Source: JBBRWO01 sp038249135 (GTDB taxonomy: Bacteria > Actinomycetota > Coriobacteriia > Anaerosomatales > JAAXUF01). Taken from it: a stretch of 64,000 nt of DNA. The stretch covers positions 14,348 through 78,347 of the forward strand of contig JBBRWO010000003.1 of assembly GCA_038249135.1 (NCBI GenBank), written 5' to 3'. A program made the translations under genes and the position numbers. Below the pieces are notes generated by a model that was not told the origin of the DNA, did not search any database, and worked only from the letters and a program-made list of their open reading frames with translations. Positions 45,246-54,886 of the stretch are shown here, piece by piece (position 1 is the first letter of the stretch; each line of letters begins with the position of its first letter).

Positions 45246-46470
45246 CGGCAGCAGCGTCTTCGGCAACGGGCTCGCCCTCGACGGCGTCGACTGCGACGGC
45301 ATCATCGGCGGACTCGTCATCGGCGGGCTCTTCCGTACCGCCCGTGATCTCGATCTCGATGCCGAGGGTCTCGGCAGCGGCGCGCATCGAAAGCGAGATG
45401 CGACGACGCTCGAGGTCGACGTCCTGGACCTTGACGTGGACCTTCTGGCCCACAGCGGTGACCTGGTCGGGAGTCTCGACGTGGCCCTTGGCCATCTCGG
45501 AAATGTGCACGAGGCCTTCGACGCCATCGCCCAGCTCGACGAATGCGCCGAACGGAACCAGCTTGGTGACGGAGCCCTCGATGATCGAGCCGACCGGGAA
45601 GTTCTTCACGAGCATCTTCCACGGGTCTTCCTGAGTCTGCTTGAGGCCCAGGGAGATACGCTCGCGGGAGAGGTCGACGTCGAGCACCTGGACGTTGACC
45701 GGATCGCCGACCTTGACGACCTCGGACGGGTGGTTGACGTGGCTCCAGGAAAGCTCGGAGATGTGCACGAGGCCGTCGATGCCGCCGAGGTCCACGAACG
45801 CGCCGAAGTCGACGATGCTCGAGACGTTACCCGGCAGGATCATGCCCTTCTGCAGCTTGCCGAGGATCTCGGCACGCTCATGCTTGCGACCCTCTTCGAG
45901 GACGACGCGGCGTGAAAGGACGACGTTGTTGCGGTTGCGGTCCATCTCGATGACGCGCGCTTCAAGGCGGGTGCCGGTGTAGGCGGCGAGGTCCTTGACG
46001 CGACGGAGGTCGACGAGCGACGCAGGCAGGAAACCGCGCAGGCCGATGTCGAGGATGAGTCCACCCTTGACGACCTCGATGACCTCGCCTTCGACGTTCT
46101 CGCCGGAGGTGAACTTCTCTTCGATCTTGGTCCAGGCGCGCTCGTACTCTGCACGCTTCTTGGAAAGGATCAGACGGCCATCCTTGTCCTCCTTCTGGAG
46201 AACCAGGGCCTCGATCTCATCGCCGCAGGAAACGATATCGGCGGGATTGGCATCTTTGCGGATCGACAGTTCGCGGGCCGGGATGACACCCTCGGACTTG
46301 TAGCCGATGTCCAGGAGCACTTCGTCGCGCTCAACTTTGACAACGACACCGCTGACAAGGTCGCCCTCATCAAAATCGGTCATCGTACCGTCGATGAGAG
46401 CATGCATTTCCTCATCGGTGTACTGGCGCTGCTCGACGATAGAGCTGCCGGTGTTTTCGAACTCAGTCAT
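44944..46470 (-). CDS. rpsA: Ribosomal protein S1 with long acidic Ala/Glu tail
   Basis: Binds mRNA on the 30S subunit. 508 residues. Four S1 OB-fold domains are seen, with GVVVKVERDEVLLDIGYKSE (about 40), EVVKGGLILDIGLRGFLPAS (about 130), IVDFGAFVDLGGIDGLVHIS (about 215) and LVPFGAFVELGDGVEGLVHI (about 300). Beyond about residue 375 the chain is 130 residues of Glu/Ala/Pro/Val repeats such as PVAEEAVAEEAEPV and ends ESAEKAAE. Gram-positive S1 proteins often have four domains; the long acidic tail is a lineage-specific feature. A terminator follows. Confidence 0.93.
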   Translation of the reverse strand: MTEFENTGSSIVEQRQYTDEEMHALIDGTMTDFDEGDLVSGVVVKVERDEVLLDIGYKSEGVIPARELSIRKDANPADIVSCGDEIEALVLQKEDKDGRLILSKKRAEYERAWTKIEEKFTSGENVEGEVIEVVKGGLILDIGLRGFLPASLVDLRRVKDLAAYTGTRLEARVIEMDRNRNNVVLSRRVVLEEGRKHERAEILGKLQKGMILPGNVSSIVDFGAFVDLGGIDGLVHISELSWSHVNHPSEVVKVGDPVNVQVLDVDLSRERISLGLKQTQEDPWKMLVKNFPVGSIIEGSVTKLVPFGAFVELGDGVEGLVHISEMAKGHVETPDQVTAVGQKVHVKVQDVDLERRRISLSMRAAAETLGIEIEITGGTEEPADDESADDAVAVDAVEGEPVAEDAAAEVVETEDAPAAEAEVAEEAPAAEAEVAEEAVAEETPEEAEPVAEEAVAEEAEPVVEEAVAEEAEPVAEEAAAEETPEEAEPVAEEAPVEEADESAEKAAE

Positions 46471-46690
46471 TACGTGGACCCCTTTTCAATCTCGGGGCCC
46501 CGGTCATGCCTCGTCGCCTACAGTTACGTCAGTCTCGGGTACAGGACATCTCGTCGCCGATAGGATCTGCTACATGTCTCCGGGGGCCAACAGGACTTCG
46601 CGACCTCTGCGAGCCTTCTGCGCGTAGATAGTCGAATCCGAAGTGTACCGCACGGTTCGTGCTCACGCCACTACACGGTTCCGGGCGTGT

Positions 46691-47107
46691 CTACGGGTTC
46701 GGCTCTCCTATGAGTCGTACGTCAGTGAAGCCGGCGTGGGCACGACGATCAGCGGAAACCAGCTCCCCGCCGAGAAGGACGGCAAGCGCCGGCGCCAGAG
46801 CATCGTAGAACGTACATCCGAGCAGAGCACATTGACGCGCGGTCTGCCCCACCAGCTCATCGGAGAGAGGATGAATCTCAATCTGAGCGAGGGCAACCGC
46901 TTCCCACGCCGGGATGATCTCCCTCACGCCAAACTGCCGATTCACGATGCCGAGCAACTCTGTCACGAAATGCTCCGCGACGAGGAGCACAACCGTGCCT
47001 TCGGCGTGCTGGTCCAGCAGTGCGCGCGCTTGAGCCGAGCCATGCTCTTCACGAAACCACTTCACCCCGACTGAGGCATCCAAGGCGATAGGGGTCGTGG
47101 AGCTCAC
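46691..47107 (-). CDS. PIN-domain ribonuclease toxin (VapC-like)
   Basis: 138 residues from a GTG whose GTGA overlaps the upstream gene stop. PIN features: D10 in PIALDASVGVKWF, an acidic VTELLG helix, TFYDALAPALAV (the FYDA/YDA motif with the third Asp) and LVSADRRAHAG (fourth Asp). PIN toxins cut tRNA or rRNA. The coupled upstream small gene would be its antitoxin. The nearby S1 gene is not related in function. Confidence 0.85.
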   Translation of the reverse strand: MSSTTPIALDASVGVKWFREEHGSAQARALLDQHAEGTVVLLVAEHFVTELLGIVNRQFGVREIIPAWEAVALAQIEIHPLSDELVGQTARQCALLGCTFYDALAPALAVLLGGELVSADRRAHAGFTDVRLIGEPNP

Positions 47108-47322
47108 GTGGTCCGGCTTCCATCGGCTTGATCCTTCACGGAATCCGGCCTAGACGAAGTAGGGTCATCGCTCTCCCGCAGTTCGCGAAGAATCTCCAAG
47201 CTTGGCCTGTCGTCCAGCACCGGCCGGGCGCCAATCTCCCGCATCCGCGCGATCGCGCACTCGACACCCTGCCGCCGCGCCGCTGCGGAATCTGCATCGC
47301 GGCGCGCGGTGAGATACCCCAC
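47104..47322 (-). CDS. Antitoxin-like small protein upstream of vapC
   Basis: 72 residues from a GTG at 47322. Sequence is basic at the start (YLTARRDADSAAARRQG), then helical, ending in a Ser/Asp/Arg-rich tail, typical of toxin-blocking antitoxin tails (LRELRESDDPTSS). No ribbon-helix-helix or AbrB fold was recognised. In frame upstream the sequence continues as DAIREA before meeting the stop region of the cytochrome gene, so its N-terminus may have been lost. Assigned by position. Confidence 0.55.
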   Translation of the reverse strand: MGYLTARRDADSAAARRQGVECAIARMREIGARPVLDDRPSLEILRELRESDDPTSSRPDSVKDQADGSRTT

Positions 47323-47355
47323 GGATGCTTCGCGAATGGCGTCAAGAGTTCCTGC

Positions 47356-50300
47356 CTAGTGACAACTCGCACATGCTGGCGCGACGCCACCCAGCGGCTT
47401 CTCGTAGACATCGAAGCGATCGACGGTCACGTTCGTCGCGCGAGCGTACTGGCTCTTCGTCCCTTTCACCTTCACCGTGAGCGTGTGCGTTCCCGGAGCG
47501 AGCGCTCTGCTCCTGTACACCTCGACCTGGTTGCGGGTGATGTCGGAATACAGGTCAACGGTTCCTTGCGAGACGCCGTCGATGAGGACCTCGGCGAAAC
47601 CACGGTAGGGGTCGTTGTCGGCGCGGATGGCGATCTGCTCTCCGGTGAACTGGACGGAGAGTGTCGAACCGGTGACATTGGACTGCTTCTGCTGTCCGGC
47701 GGTGTAGGACTGCGATGTCTGCACCCTCCACGTTCCGGTGGTGGTGACGGTGTTGGCCAGGTAGCGGTTGGCCGGGGACGCGGCATGGCTGCGTTCCTCG
47801 AGGAAGCGGGCCGATGTGTCGGCGACCTGGCTGGTCGAGTGGCACAGCGGACCGCCGCAGGTCACCGACTCGCTTGCAACGTGGCTGTCAGCAGTCTGGT
47901 CACCGTCGTCCACACCTCGTGACGTGGGACCGACCCACGGTGTGGCCGAGGTCATCGTCGACGCATGCCCGGAGTGCGTGGCCGACACCGAACCCTCGTG
48001 ACACGCCACGCATGCGGCAACGGCGTGGCATGAGCCACACTTCGAGACCGAGGTGTCGACTCCGGCAGGCCAGGTAGCCTTGGAGTGGATGACGTGGAGC
48101 GCAGCGACACTGGTCTCTTGCGAGGCCGAGAACGCGAAGACGCCGAACGTGTCGATGTAGCGCGGCACCCCGGACGTAGAGGACGCTCCCCAGCCGGGAT
48201 GGCAGGAGGCGCCGCAGTTTGCGTCGCGGTTGTGATAGGGATGAGTGCCTGCGAGCGACTCGTCGTGGCACTTTCGGCACGCGGTAGCGTAGTTCACCGG
48301 AGCGACCGAGAACCCGTGGGGATCAGCGGCCGACGCTCCCCCATGGCACGCGCCGGTCTGGCAGTTCTTGTCCCACACGGTGAACGAACCGCGAGGACCA
48401 CCATCGGCGTGACAGGCCTGGCATCCGGCTGCGGCCGACGAGCTGGTCGACTTGGCGTGCTCAACGACCAACTCGGCCGAGTGGCACTTCGCACACGCGG
48501 TGCGGTCGTCCGAGGCTATGAACTGGGATGCAGGATGCGCGTGCCCCTCGTGGCAATCGAAACATGTGGTCTGATCATCGGTCTCGATCTCGTCGAGCTT
48601 CATGCTTGCAGTGAAGATGTTCTCCGGGAGCGATGGTGGCTCGAGGACGAATCGTACCGCCTCGGCAGGGGGATTGAAGGTGAGGACTGTGTCCACCTTT
48701 GAAATGTCGGTCGGAGGGTAATACAGCGGCGCCGAGTACCGAGACGTCCATACCCCGTTCGAGAGCGCCTCGACCTTGACGACGGAACGCACCTTCACGG
48801 TAAGCCGCAGCCTGGCGGAGGTGATGCGGCCGGAGTCGGGCGCGAAGCTGGTGCTCTCCCATCGCTTGTTCGTGAAAGCGACTTCTGTGGAGCGCAGGTT
48901 GGCGCGGTAGACCTGTGCTTTCATCGAATCAGGATCCGACGCCGAGTGACATGTGGCGCAGGTGAGCGCGTTGCCTCCCGCGTCGCGAGCCGACTGCTTC
49001 GCGTGCTCGCGGGTCAGAACCGCGTCGTGACATGCATCGCATCCTTGCCCGCCGAACGCGACCCGATGATCGGCGGGGATGTCATGCGGACCGACACGCG
49101 GACTCAGCGGATTCACCACTTGGTGGCAGTACGTGCAGTCAAGTGCCTCACGGGGCGCATTGACCGCGTACTTCGAAGCGTCGGAACGATCCTTGTAGGA
49201 ATACGAGAAGGTCCCGCCGTGATCCCCATCAACGGGGCGGATGTAGGCAGGTGCCGGCCACGAGGCCATGGTGTTTCCAGCAGATCCATAGCGGTGACAT
49301 GCGTCGCAGTGCCCCAACCCGGACACGGTGAGTCCCCCTTGCTCGTGGCAAAGGAAGCAGCGGTTGTCCTGGTGGTAGTTGTCCCCGAACGTGGTGTTGT
49401 GGACGTCGTCGAATCCACCTGAGCCGGGAAGATCCTTGTAGGAGGTGGAGTTGTACACCTCACGGTCGGTGTAAGTTGGTCCGCGATGACAGCCTTTGCA
49501 GGCATCGTTGGCATCGTCCACATAGGGCATGTCGACGAAGCCGGTCACGTCGAAGTCCCATGACGCGACCTTGGTCAACTGCTTACTGCTCCGAATCGAA
49601 ACGTCGACATGGTGCGAACCCGACGTCAAGCGCTGTTTAAAGCGAATCTCGGCATGTGTATCGGAGAGACTCATCGCAACCGAGGGCGTGACGGGCTTGC
49701 CGTCCACGGTCATGACAACGGTCGTAGGCCCCAAGCCGTCGGGCTCGTCGAAGTCGACCGCGATGAGCGGCGTGTCAGTGGTCAGCACGCTTCCCGCCGC
49801 CGGCGTGATGTTGCTCGCCTGTGGCTCGACACCCACGTAGAAGTTCCAGTCGTTGGTCTTGTCGGTGTACGCGCTGTACGACGACTCGAACCCGTGGACG
49901 TCCTCTGCCATGACCCTCACGTTGTGGGTTGTCCGGGGAGTGAACGCCGTGCCCTCATGAGTCACGAGATACCCACCGTCGATGGAAGTCGCGACGTGAG
50001 GGACTAAGACGTTGTCCACATAGAACCGAATCGTGTCCGAGCTCACTCCCGAGCTATCCGTCACCCTCGCCGAGATAACGGGAGTCGTCGATCCTGTTGA
50101 TCCCCCGTACGCGGGCTGCTTGGACCCGACCGCAGGACGATCCTTCACGTATGAGATCGACCACGTGACTTCCGCACGCGTCCCGAGTGTGTCAAGAACC
50201 GACAACTCGACCGAGATCGGTCCGCCCTCGGGGAACGCCGGGCCCAGCGCGTACGTGAGAATCCCGTGACTGTGCTCCCATTCGGTTCCGGCCCATTCAT

Positions 50301-51858
50301 CGGACCAAGAGAGTTGCGGCACCGCCGTCACGATTTGCCCCGACGGCAAGGTGAGCTTCAGGCTCTGTGAGCCCTCGGCAATCCCGTCGGCGTCGAATAC
50401 TCTCGCCTGGATACTCCCATAATCCGTGAGTGCCCCGTCCGAGGGTGCGAGCGAGCTGAATGCGGGTGCAGCTGGCAGGTCGACGTGAAAGCTCCACGTC
50501 GCCTCCGCCGGTGCGCCCACGTTGTCCGTACATGACACGCGCACCTCGTGCGGGCCGTCCACGAGCTCAGCGAGCGGCTTGGCCGCAATCGAATACCCCT
50601 GAGCGACGGGCGTGAGCGTAACGGGAAGATCGATGCCGTCCACCCGCATCGTCACCGAATCCGCGTCTATTCCTGCCGAAGAGTCGACGAAGGTGACCGA
50701 TATCGTAGGCTGCACGGATGACTGGTGGACTCCCTGCGCGGGAGAAGGGTGGCTCCACACCGGAAATCCGGCGATGGCCATGAACCGGCGGGTGTAGGTC
50801 CGCGACACCCCTAGGCTGTCGGCGACGGTGATCGCAGAGTCGAATACCTGGCCATCCGCGGGATTGGCGACAGCGGTACTGATGGTGAGCGCGGTGTCCG
50901 CGGCCGAGTACGCCGTCCAGGGCGTAACGGTACGCGTGGTCGTGTTCACTGAGTCGCTCATGCGAACAATGAGTGAAGATCGGTCGATCGCATCATCATC
51001 GGCTAGGCCGATATACCGACTCACGGAAGGCTGGATCCAGCTGACGGGTTCTCCCATGTCGTCGTAGGTCCAGTAGCCCCCGCTCATCACCGCGAATCCG
51101 GAAGATGCGCTGTCAGATGTGATACGCGGAGCATTGTTGGTCTCCGCACGCGAAAAGATCCACGACCGCGTCACGAGATGCCCCGCCCGGTCGGCGGCAG
51201 TGACAGTCACGCCATGGTTCCCTATGGCGAGAGGGAGCGATGGCACGTAGGTGAGCCGGTAGCCCGATGCGACCGTTACGACGGAGGGAGTCACAAGTTG
51301 CCCGTCGACCGTCATCAGGATGGATTCAGGGGCGATGCCGCTTCCGGTATCAATGAGGTCGGCGAAGATCGGCCTCTGCGGATCCCACACCTCGGTTCGT
51401 GGGCCCCATGCAGACACCTGCGGAAACGTCTCATCGACGGTGAAACCCCACGATGCGTTCGCCGTATTGCCTACACCGTCCCGAGCTCCGAGGGTGACGG
51501 TGTAGTCGCCGTCCACTACGTACGAGAACTCCTGGTGGAGTATCACCGCATTGGGACCGACTCGCGTCACCGTGGGATTGAAACCGAAGTTGTACTCGCC
51601 GATGTGGATCGTGCCCTGCCATGTCTGATCCGGGACACCGTCGACGTCCGTCACGCTGACGCCGATCGGCAAGTAACCGCAGTAGTCCTCGCTGTCCGTG
51701 TAGCTTCTCTGCGCCACGAAGCTGCCGCCTGCGGGGTTCTGCGCGACGAACGCCGGTCCTATAGCATCCGCGAAGAGCTGGGGCGGGGCGGTCAGAGATA
51801 CTGCAAATGCAATCATCGCGGCCGTGGCCAGCCGGACCCAAAGCGATGCGCCCCTCAT
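47356..51858 (-). CDS. Giant secreted multiheme cytochrome c with Ig-like repeats
   Basis: 1500 residues from an ATG at 51858 with AAGGGG upstream. Sec signal peptide: RLATAAMIAFAVSLTAPP then LFADA (cleavage near 32). Residues about 60-780 are repeated Ig/cadherin-like units sharing a D-x-G-[IV] turn and MxVDG strand (e.g. ESILMTVDGQLV, DSVTMRVDGIDL, TVVMTVDGKPV). The region from 785 has 13 Cys-x2-Cys-His heme sites (CKGCH, CFLCH, CDACH twice, CTYCH, CATCH, CFDCH, CAKCH, CQACH, CRKCH, CGSCH, CVACH, CASCH) and three longer-spaced ones (CQTGACH, CGASCH, CGGPLCH). A beta domain near 1390-1480 precedes the last heme. It ends exactly on CASCH. Confidence 0.9.
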   Translation of the reverse strand: MRGASLWVRLATAAMIAFAVSLTAPPQLFADAIGPAFVAQNPAGGSFVAQRSYTDSEDYCGYLPIGVSVTDVDGVPDQTWQGTIHIGEYNFGFNPTVTRVGPNAVILHQEFSYVVDGDYTVTLGARDGVGNTANASWGFTVDETFPQVSAWGPRTEVWDPQRPIFADLIDTGSGIAPESILMTVDGQLVTPSVVTVASGYRLTYVPSLPLAIGNHGVTVTAADRAGHLVTRSWIFSRAETNNAPRITSDSASSGFAVMSGGYWTYDDMGEPVSWIQPSVSRYIGLADDDAIDRSSLIVRMSDSVNTTTRTVTPWTAYSAADTALTISTAVANPADGQVFDSAITVADSLGVSRTYTRRFMAIAGFPVWSHPSPAQGVHQSSVQPTISVTFVDSSAGIDADSVTMRVDGIDLPVTLTPVAQGYSIAAKPLAELVDGPHEVRVSCTDNVGAPAEATWSFHVDLPAAPAFSSLAPSDGALTDYGSIQARVFDADGIAEGSQSLKLTLPSGQIVTAVPQLSWSDEWAGTEWEHSHGILTYALGPAFPEGGPISVELSVLDTLGTRAEVTWSISYVKDRPAVGSKQPAYGGSTGSTTPVISARVTDSSGVSSDTIRFYVDNVLVPHVATSIDGGYLVTHEGTAFTPRTTHNVRVMAEDVHGFESSYSAYTDKTNDWNFYVGVEPQASNITPAAGSVLTTDTPLIAVDFDEPDGLGPTTVVMTVDGKPVTPSVAMSLSDTHAEIRFKQRLTSGSHHVDVSIRSSKQLTKVASWDFDVTGFVDMPYVDDANDACKGCHRGPTYTDREVYNSTSYKDLPGSGGFDDVHNTTFGDNYHQDNRCFLCHEQGGLTVSGLGHCDACHRYGSAGNTMASWPAPAYIRPVDGDHGGTFSYSYKDRSDASKYAVNAPREALDCTYCHQVVNPLSPRVGPHDIPADHRVAFGGQGCDACHDAVLTREHAKQSARDAGGNALTCATCHSASDPDSMKAQVYRANLRSTEVAFTNKRWESTSFAPDSGRITSARLRLTVKVRSVVKVEALSNGVWTSRYSAPLYYPPTDISKVDTVLTFNPPAEAVRFVLEPPSLPENIFTASMKLDEIETDDQTTCFDCHEGHAHPASQFIASDDRTACAKCHSAELVVEHAKSTSSSAAAGCQACHADGGPRGSFTVWDKNCQTGACHGGASAADPHGFSVAPVNYATACRKCHDESLAGTHPYHNRDANCGASCHPGWGASSTSGVPRYIDTFGVFAFSASQETSVAALHVIHSKATWPAGVDTSVSKCGSCHAVAACVACHEGSVSATHSGHASTMTSATPWVGPTSRGVDDGDQTADSHVASESVTCGGPLCHSTSQVADTSARFLEERSHAASPANRYLANTVTTTGTWRVQTSQSYTAGQQKQSNVTGSTLSVQFTGEQIAIRADNDPYRGFAEVLIDGVSQGTVDLYSDITRNQVEVYRSRALAPGTHTLTVKVKGTKSQYARATNVTVDRFDVYEKPLGGVAPACASCH

Positions 51859-52021
51859 CCATACCCCTTTGCCGCTGTAAGTTAGTGTCTCAGCGTGCGG
51901 GATTCCCAGCCCCCCAGGATGCATTCCTCGCACATGCATGTATGCGCACGTTAGCACACATTGACAGCGCCCCGACAAGTCGCCACCAGTGCGAGTCCGG
52001 CGACTCCGCGAGGGTCCGGCC

Positions 52022-54766
52022 CTACTTCGCCTTCGCCCAGTTCTCCCCCGTCGCCACACTCACATCGAGCGGGACCGCCAGCTGCGCCACACCCGACATC
52101 GCCGCCACCACCATCGCCGAGAGCCGCGCGATCTCCTCGGCTGGTGATTCGAATACCAGTTCGTCGTGGACCTGGAGGACCATGCGGCTCTCGAAGGCTT
52201 CCTCACGCAGGCGACGATCGACCTCGACCATCGCGATCTTGATGATGTCGGCGGCAGTGCCTTGCATCGGGTGGTTCATGGCCGTGCGCTCGCCGAACGC
52301 GCGCATGTTGAAGTTGCTACTGGCCAGCTCCGGGATGCGGCGCTTACGGCCGTAGAGCGTGACAGCGTAACCGGTGCGGTACGCGTCGGTCTTCGTCTCA
52401 TCGAGATAGGCGCGCACCCGCGGATACGCTGCGTAATAGCGGTCGATCATCTCCTGAGCTTCACCGTTGGATATCTTGAGGGTCTGCGCCAGTCCATGTG
52501 CACTTTGCCCATACACGATGCCAAAGTTGACTGCCTTGGCCCGCGCACGCATTCCCGGCTCCACGGATTCAGCATCGAGCGCGAATACGCGCGCAGCTGT
52601 CGCCTGATGGAAGTCGACGCCGCTGGTGAACGCTTCGATGAGCCCCTCGTCACCCGACAAGTGCGCGAGAATGCGCAGCTCGATCTGGCTGTAGTCCGCC
52701 GAGACCATCAGGTCGCCCTCGCGCGCGGGGATGAACGCCGCTCGAATCCGACGACCGTACTCGGTGCGCACCGGTATGTTCTGCAGGTTGGGGCTGCTGC
52801 TGGAGAGCCTTCCTGTGGCCGCGACTGTCTGATTAAACGACGTGTGGAGCCGACGGTCCTCGCCCAACATACGCGGCAAGGCGTCGAGGTACGTGCTCTT
52901 GAGCTTGGTGAGCTCGCGGTACTCGACGATCTTCTCGGCGATGGGGTGAATCGGAGCGAGCATGGCGAGGACTGACGCGTCTGTGGAGTAGCCGGTTTTG
53001 GTCTTCTTGCCGTGTGGGAGCTTGAGCTGGTCGAACAGCACTTCCGAGAGCTGCTTGGGTGAGTCCACGAGAAACTCGCATCCGGCAAGCTGATGGATCT
53101 CTCCACGAAGCGTGTCGATGTTGCCCTCTGCAACCGCCGAGAGGGCAGCCAGCACATTCGTGTCGAGCCCTACGCCCACGCGCTCCATGCGGGTGAGCAC
53201 CGGCACCAACGGCATCTCGATGTCGCGCATGACCGTCAGCGAGTCGTCAGCCTCAAGTCGGCGTTCGAGCTCGACCGCGAGGTCTACGGTCGCCTGCGCA
53301 AGGATGCTGGCTAGAGGCGAATCGTCTGCAACGGGTTGCGGGAGCGGTTCGCCCAGGTAGTCCGCGTGCAGCGCCGAAAGCTCATACGACGATCGATTCG
53401 ACTCGAGCAGATAGGCAGCGACCGCGACGTCGAAAAGCCTCGATGGATCGACGGTCTCGAATGCGGGCTCGCAGACGAGCGCCTCGTCGGGCGGACAGAC
53501 CTCTTGGAGGAGGGCCTTGGCGTCGGCTGCGGCGCACCGACCACTTCCCAGCAACAGAGCGAGAATGGTCTCGGCGTCCGCCGGGTCGACAGCGGCGGTC
53601 GCATCGACGTGAGCGACCGCGAGATCACGCTGCTCACCGAACAGCGATGCGCCCGCGCCGTCGTCAATAGCGATGCCCAGCCAGCTGTCGCCAGAAGCAA
53701 CCCAGTCACGCACACGCGCTGCCGCATCCGGACCGGTCACGCACGCGCGCGCGACGCGGCGAACGGAGGCTGCCGGAACGCTCGCTGCGACCTCAGCTTC
53801 GAGTGCAGCGGCTGAACCGGGTACCGGCGGAACCGGGGCGCTCTCGGTGCGCATAGCGAACGACGCATCCGCGACGCCCACTCCCGACGCGCCGCCACGC
53901 AATGCGAGCACACGATCGAGCAGCGAGGTGAAACGCAGCTCGGCGAAGGCCGTGGCGACGTGGCGCGGGTCGAAGCCGCCAAACTCCACGGACTCCAAAT
54001 CGATGTCCACCGGCACGTCGCAAGCGATGGTTGCCACGATACGGCTGGCTCGGGCCGCTTCCTTGTTGTTGCGAAGGTTCTCGCCCAGCTTTCCGGGAAT
54101 CTTGTCGGCGTTCTCGAGCACAGCATCAAGCGAGCCGTATTCCTGAAGCAGCTTAGTCGCGGTCTTCTCGCCCACGCCGGGAACTCCGGGGATGTTGTCG
54201 CTGGTGTCGCCTTTGAGTCCGAGGTAGTCCGGCACCTGCGCGGGCGTGACGCCGTATCGCTCGAACACCTCGTCGGGCCCGTAGATGACGATGTCGGTGA
54301 TGCCCTTCTTGGTGGTGACGACCTTGACGGTGTCCGTGACCAGCTGGAACGCGTCGCGGTCACCGGTGACGAGCAGCATGCGGATACCAGAAGCCTCGCC
54401 TTGCCGCGCGAGAGTGCCGAGAATGTCGTCACCCTCCCACCCCTGCAGCTCGACGATGGGTACCTCGAGTGCCTTCAGCAGCTCCTTGACCATCGGGAAC
54501 TGATCACGCAACTCCTGAGCGGTGGGAGGACGCTGCATCTTGTACTGCGACAGCGCCTCCATGCGAAACGCCGGCTTTCCCAGGTCGAAGGCGACGACGA
54601 CCCCGTTGGGCTTCAGGTCTGCCATCATCTTGGCGAGCATCGAGATGAAGCCGAAAGCCGCATTGGTAGGCCGCCCGTCCGGTGCGGTCATGGAGGGCGG
54701 CAGCGCATGGAACGCGCGGTGTATGAGGCTGTTGCCGTCGATGACGGCGAGCGTGCGCTGGGGCAT
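52022..54766 (-). CDS. polA: DNA polymerase I
   Basis: 914 residues from the ATG at 54766. An N-terminal 5'-3' exonuclease (VIDGNSLIHRAFHALPP; GDTSDNIPGVPGVGEKTA helix-hairpin-helix) is followed by a degenerate 3'-5' exonuclease region, where WLGIAIDDG replaces the DxE proofreading motif. The family A polymerase follows: SADYSQIELRILAHLSGD (motif A), AKAVNFGIVYGQSAHGLA (motif B) and MVLQVHDELVFE (motif C). It supplies gap filling for repair, as the Uvr genes here would need. Loss of proofreading is common in Gram-positive polA. The 120 bases upstream hold no gene. Confidence 0.96.
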   Translation of the reverse strand: MPQRTLAVIDGNSLIHRAFHALPPSMTAPDGRPTNAAFGFISMLAKMMADLKPNGVVVAFDLGKPAFRMEALSQYKMQRPPTAQELRDQFPMVKELLKALEVPIVELQGWEGDDILGTLARQGEASGIRMLLVTGDRDAFQLVTDTVKVVTTKKGITDIVIYGPDEVFERYGVTPAQVPDYLGLKGDTSDNIPGVPGVGEKTATKLLQEYGSLDAVLENADKIPGKLGENLRNNKEAARASRIVATIACDVPVDIDLESVEFGGFDPRHVATAFAELRFTSLLDRVLALRGGASGVGVADASFAMRTESAPVPPVPGSAAALEAEVAASVPAASVRRVARACVTGPDAAARVRDWVASGDSWLGIAIDDGAGASLFGEQRDLAVAHVDATAAVDPADAETILALLLGSGRCAAADAKALLQEVCPPDEALVCEPAFETVDPSRLFDVAVAAYLLESNRSSYELSALHADYLGEPLPQPVADDSPLASILAQATVDLAVELERRLEADDSLTVMRDIEMPLVPVLTRMERVGVGLDTNVLAALSAVAEGNIDTLRGEIHQLAGCEFLVDSPKQLSEVLFDQLKLPHGKKTKTGYSTDASVLAMLAPIHPIAEKIVEYRELTKLKSTYLDALPRMLGEDRRLHTSFNQTVAATGRLSSSSPNLQNIPVRTEYGRRIRAAFIPAREGDLMVSADYSQIELRILAHLSGDEGLIEAFTSGVDFHQATAARVFALDAESVEPGMRARAKAVNFGIVYGQSAHGLAQTLKISNGEAQEMIDRYYAAYPRVRAYLDETKTDAYRTGYAVTLYGRKRRIPELASSNFNMRAFGERTAMNHPMQGTAADIIKIAMVEVDRRLREEAFESRMVLQVHDELVFESPAEEIARLSAMVVAAMSGVAQLAVPLDVSVATGENWAKAK

Positions 54767-54886
54767 GAACCGGCCTTTCGGGAAGGTATCAGGTGACACG
54801 CCACCACATCGTTCGTGGCCGCCCCCAGAGTGTACCCGAGCCCAATGACATCCACGTTGCCATGATGTACGCCGAGGGAGACATGC

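Noticed and set aside
46471..46690. A hidden gene or RNA between rpsA and vapC
   Set aside because: The 220 bases hold no convincing frame, tRNA fold or clear promoter beyond the rpsA leader; nothing is claimed.
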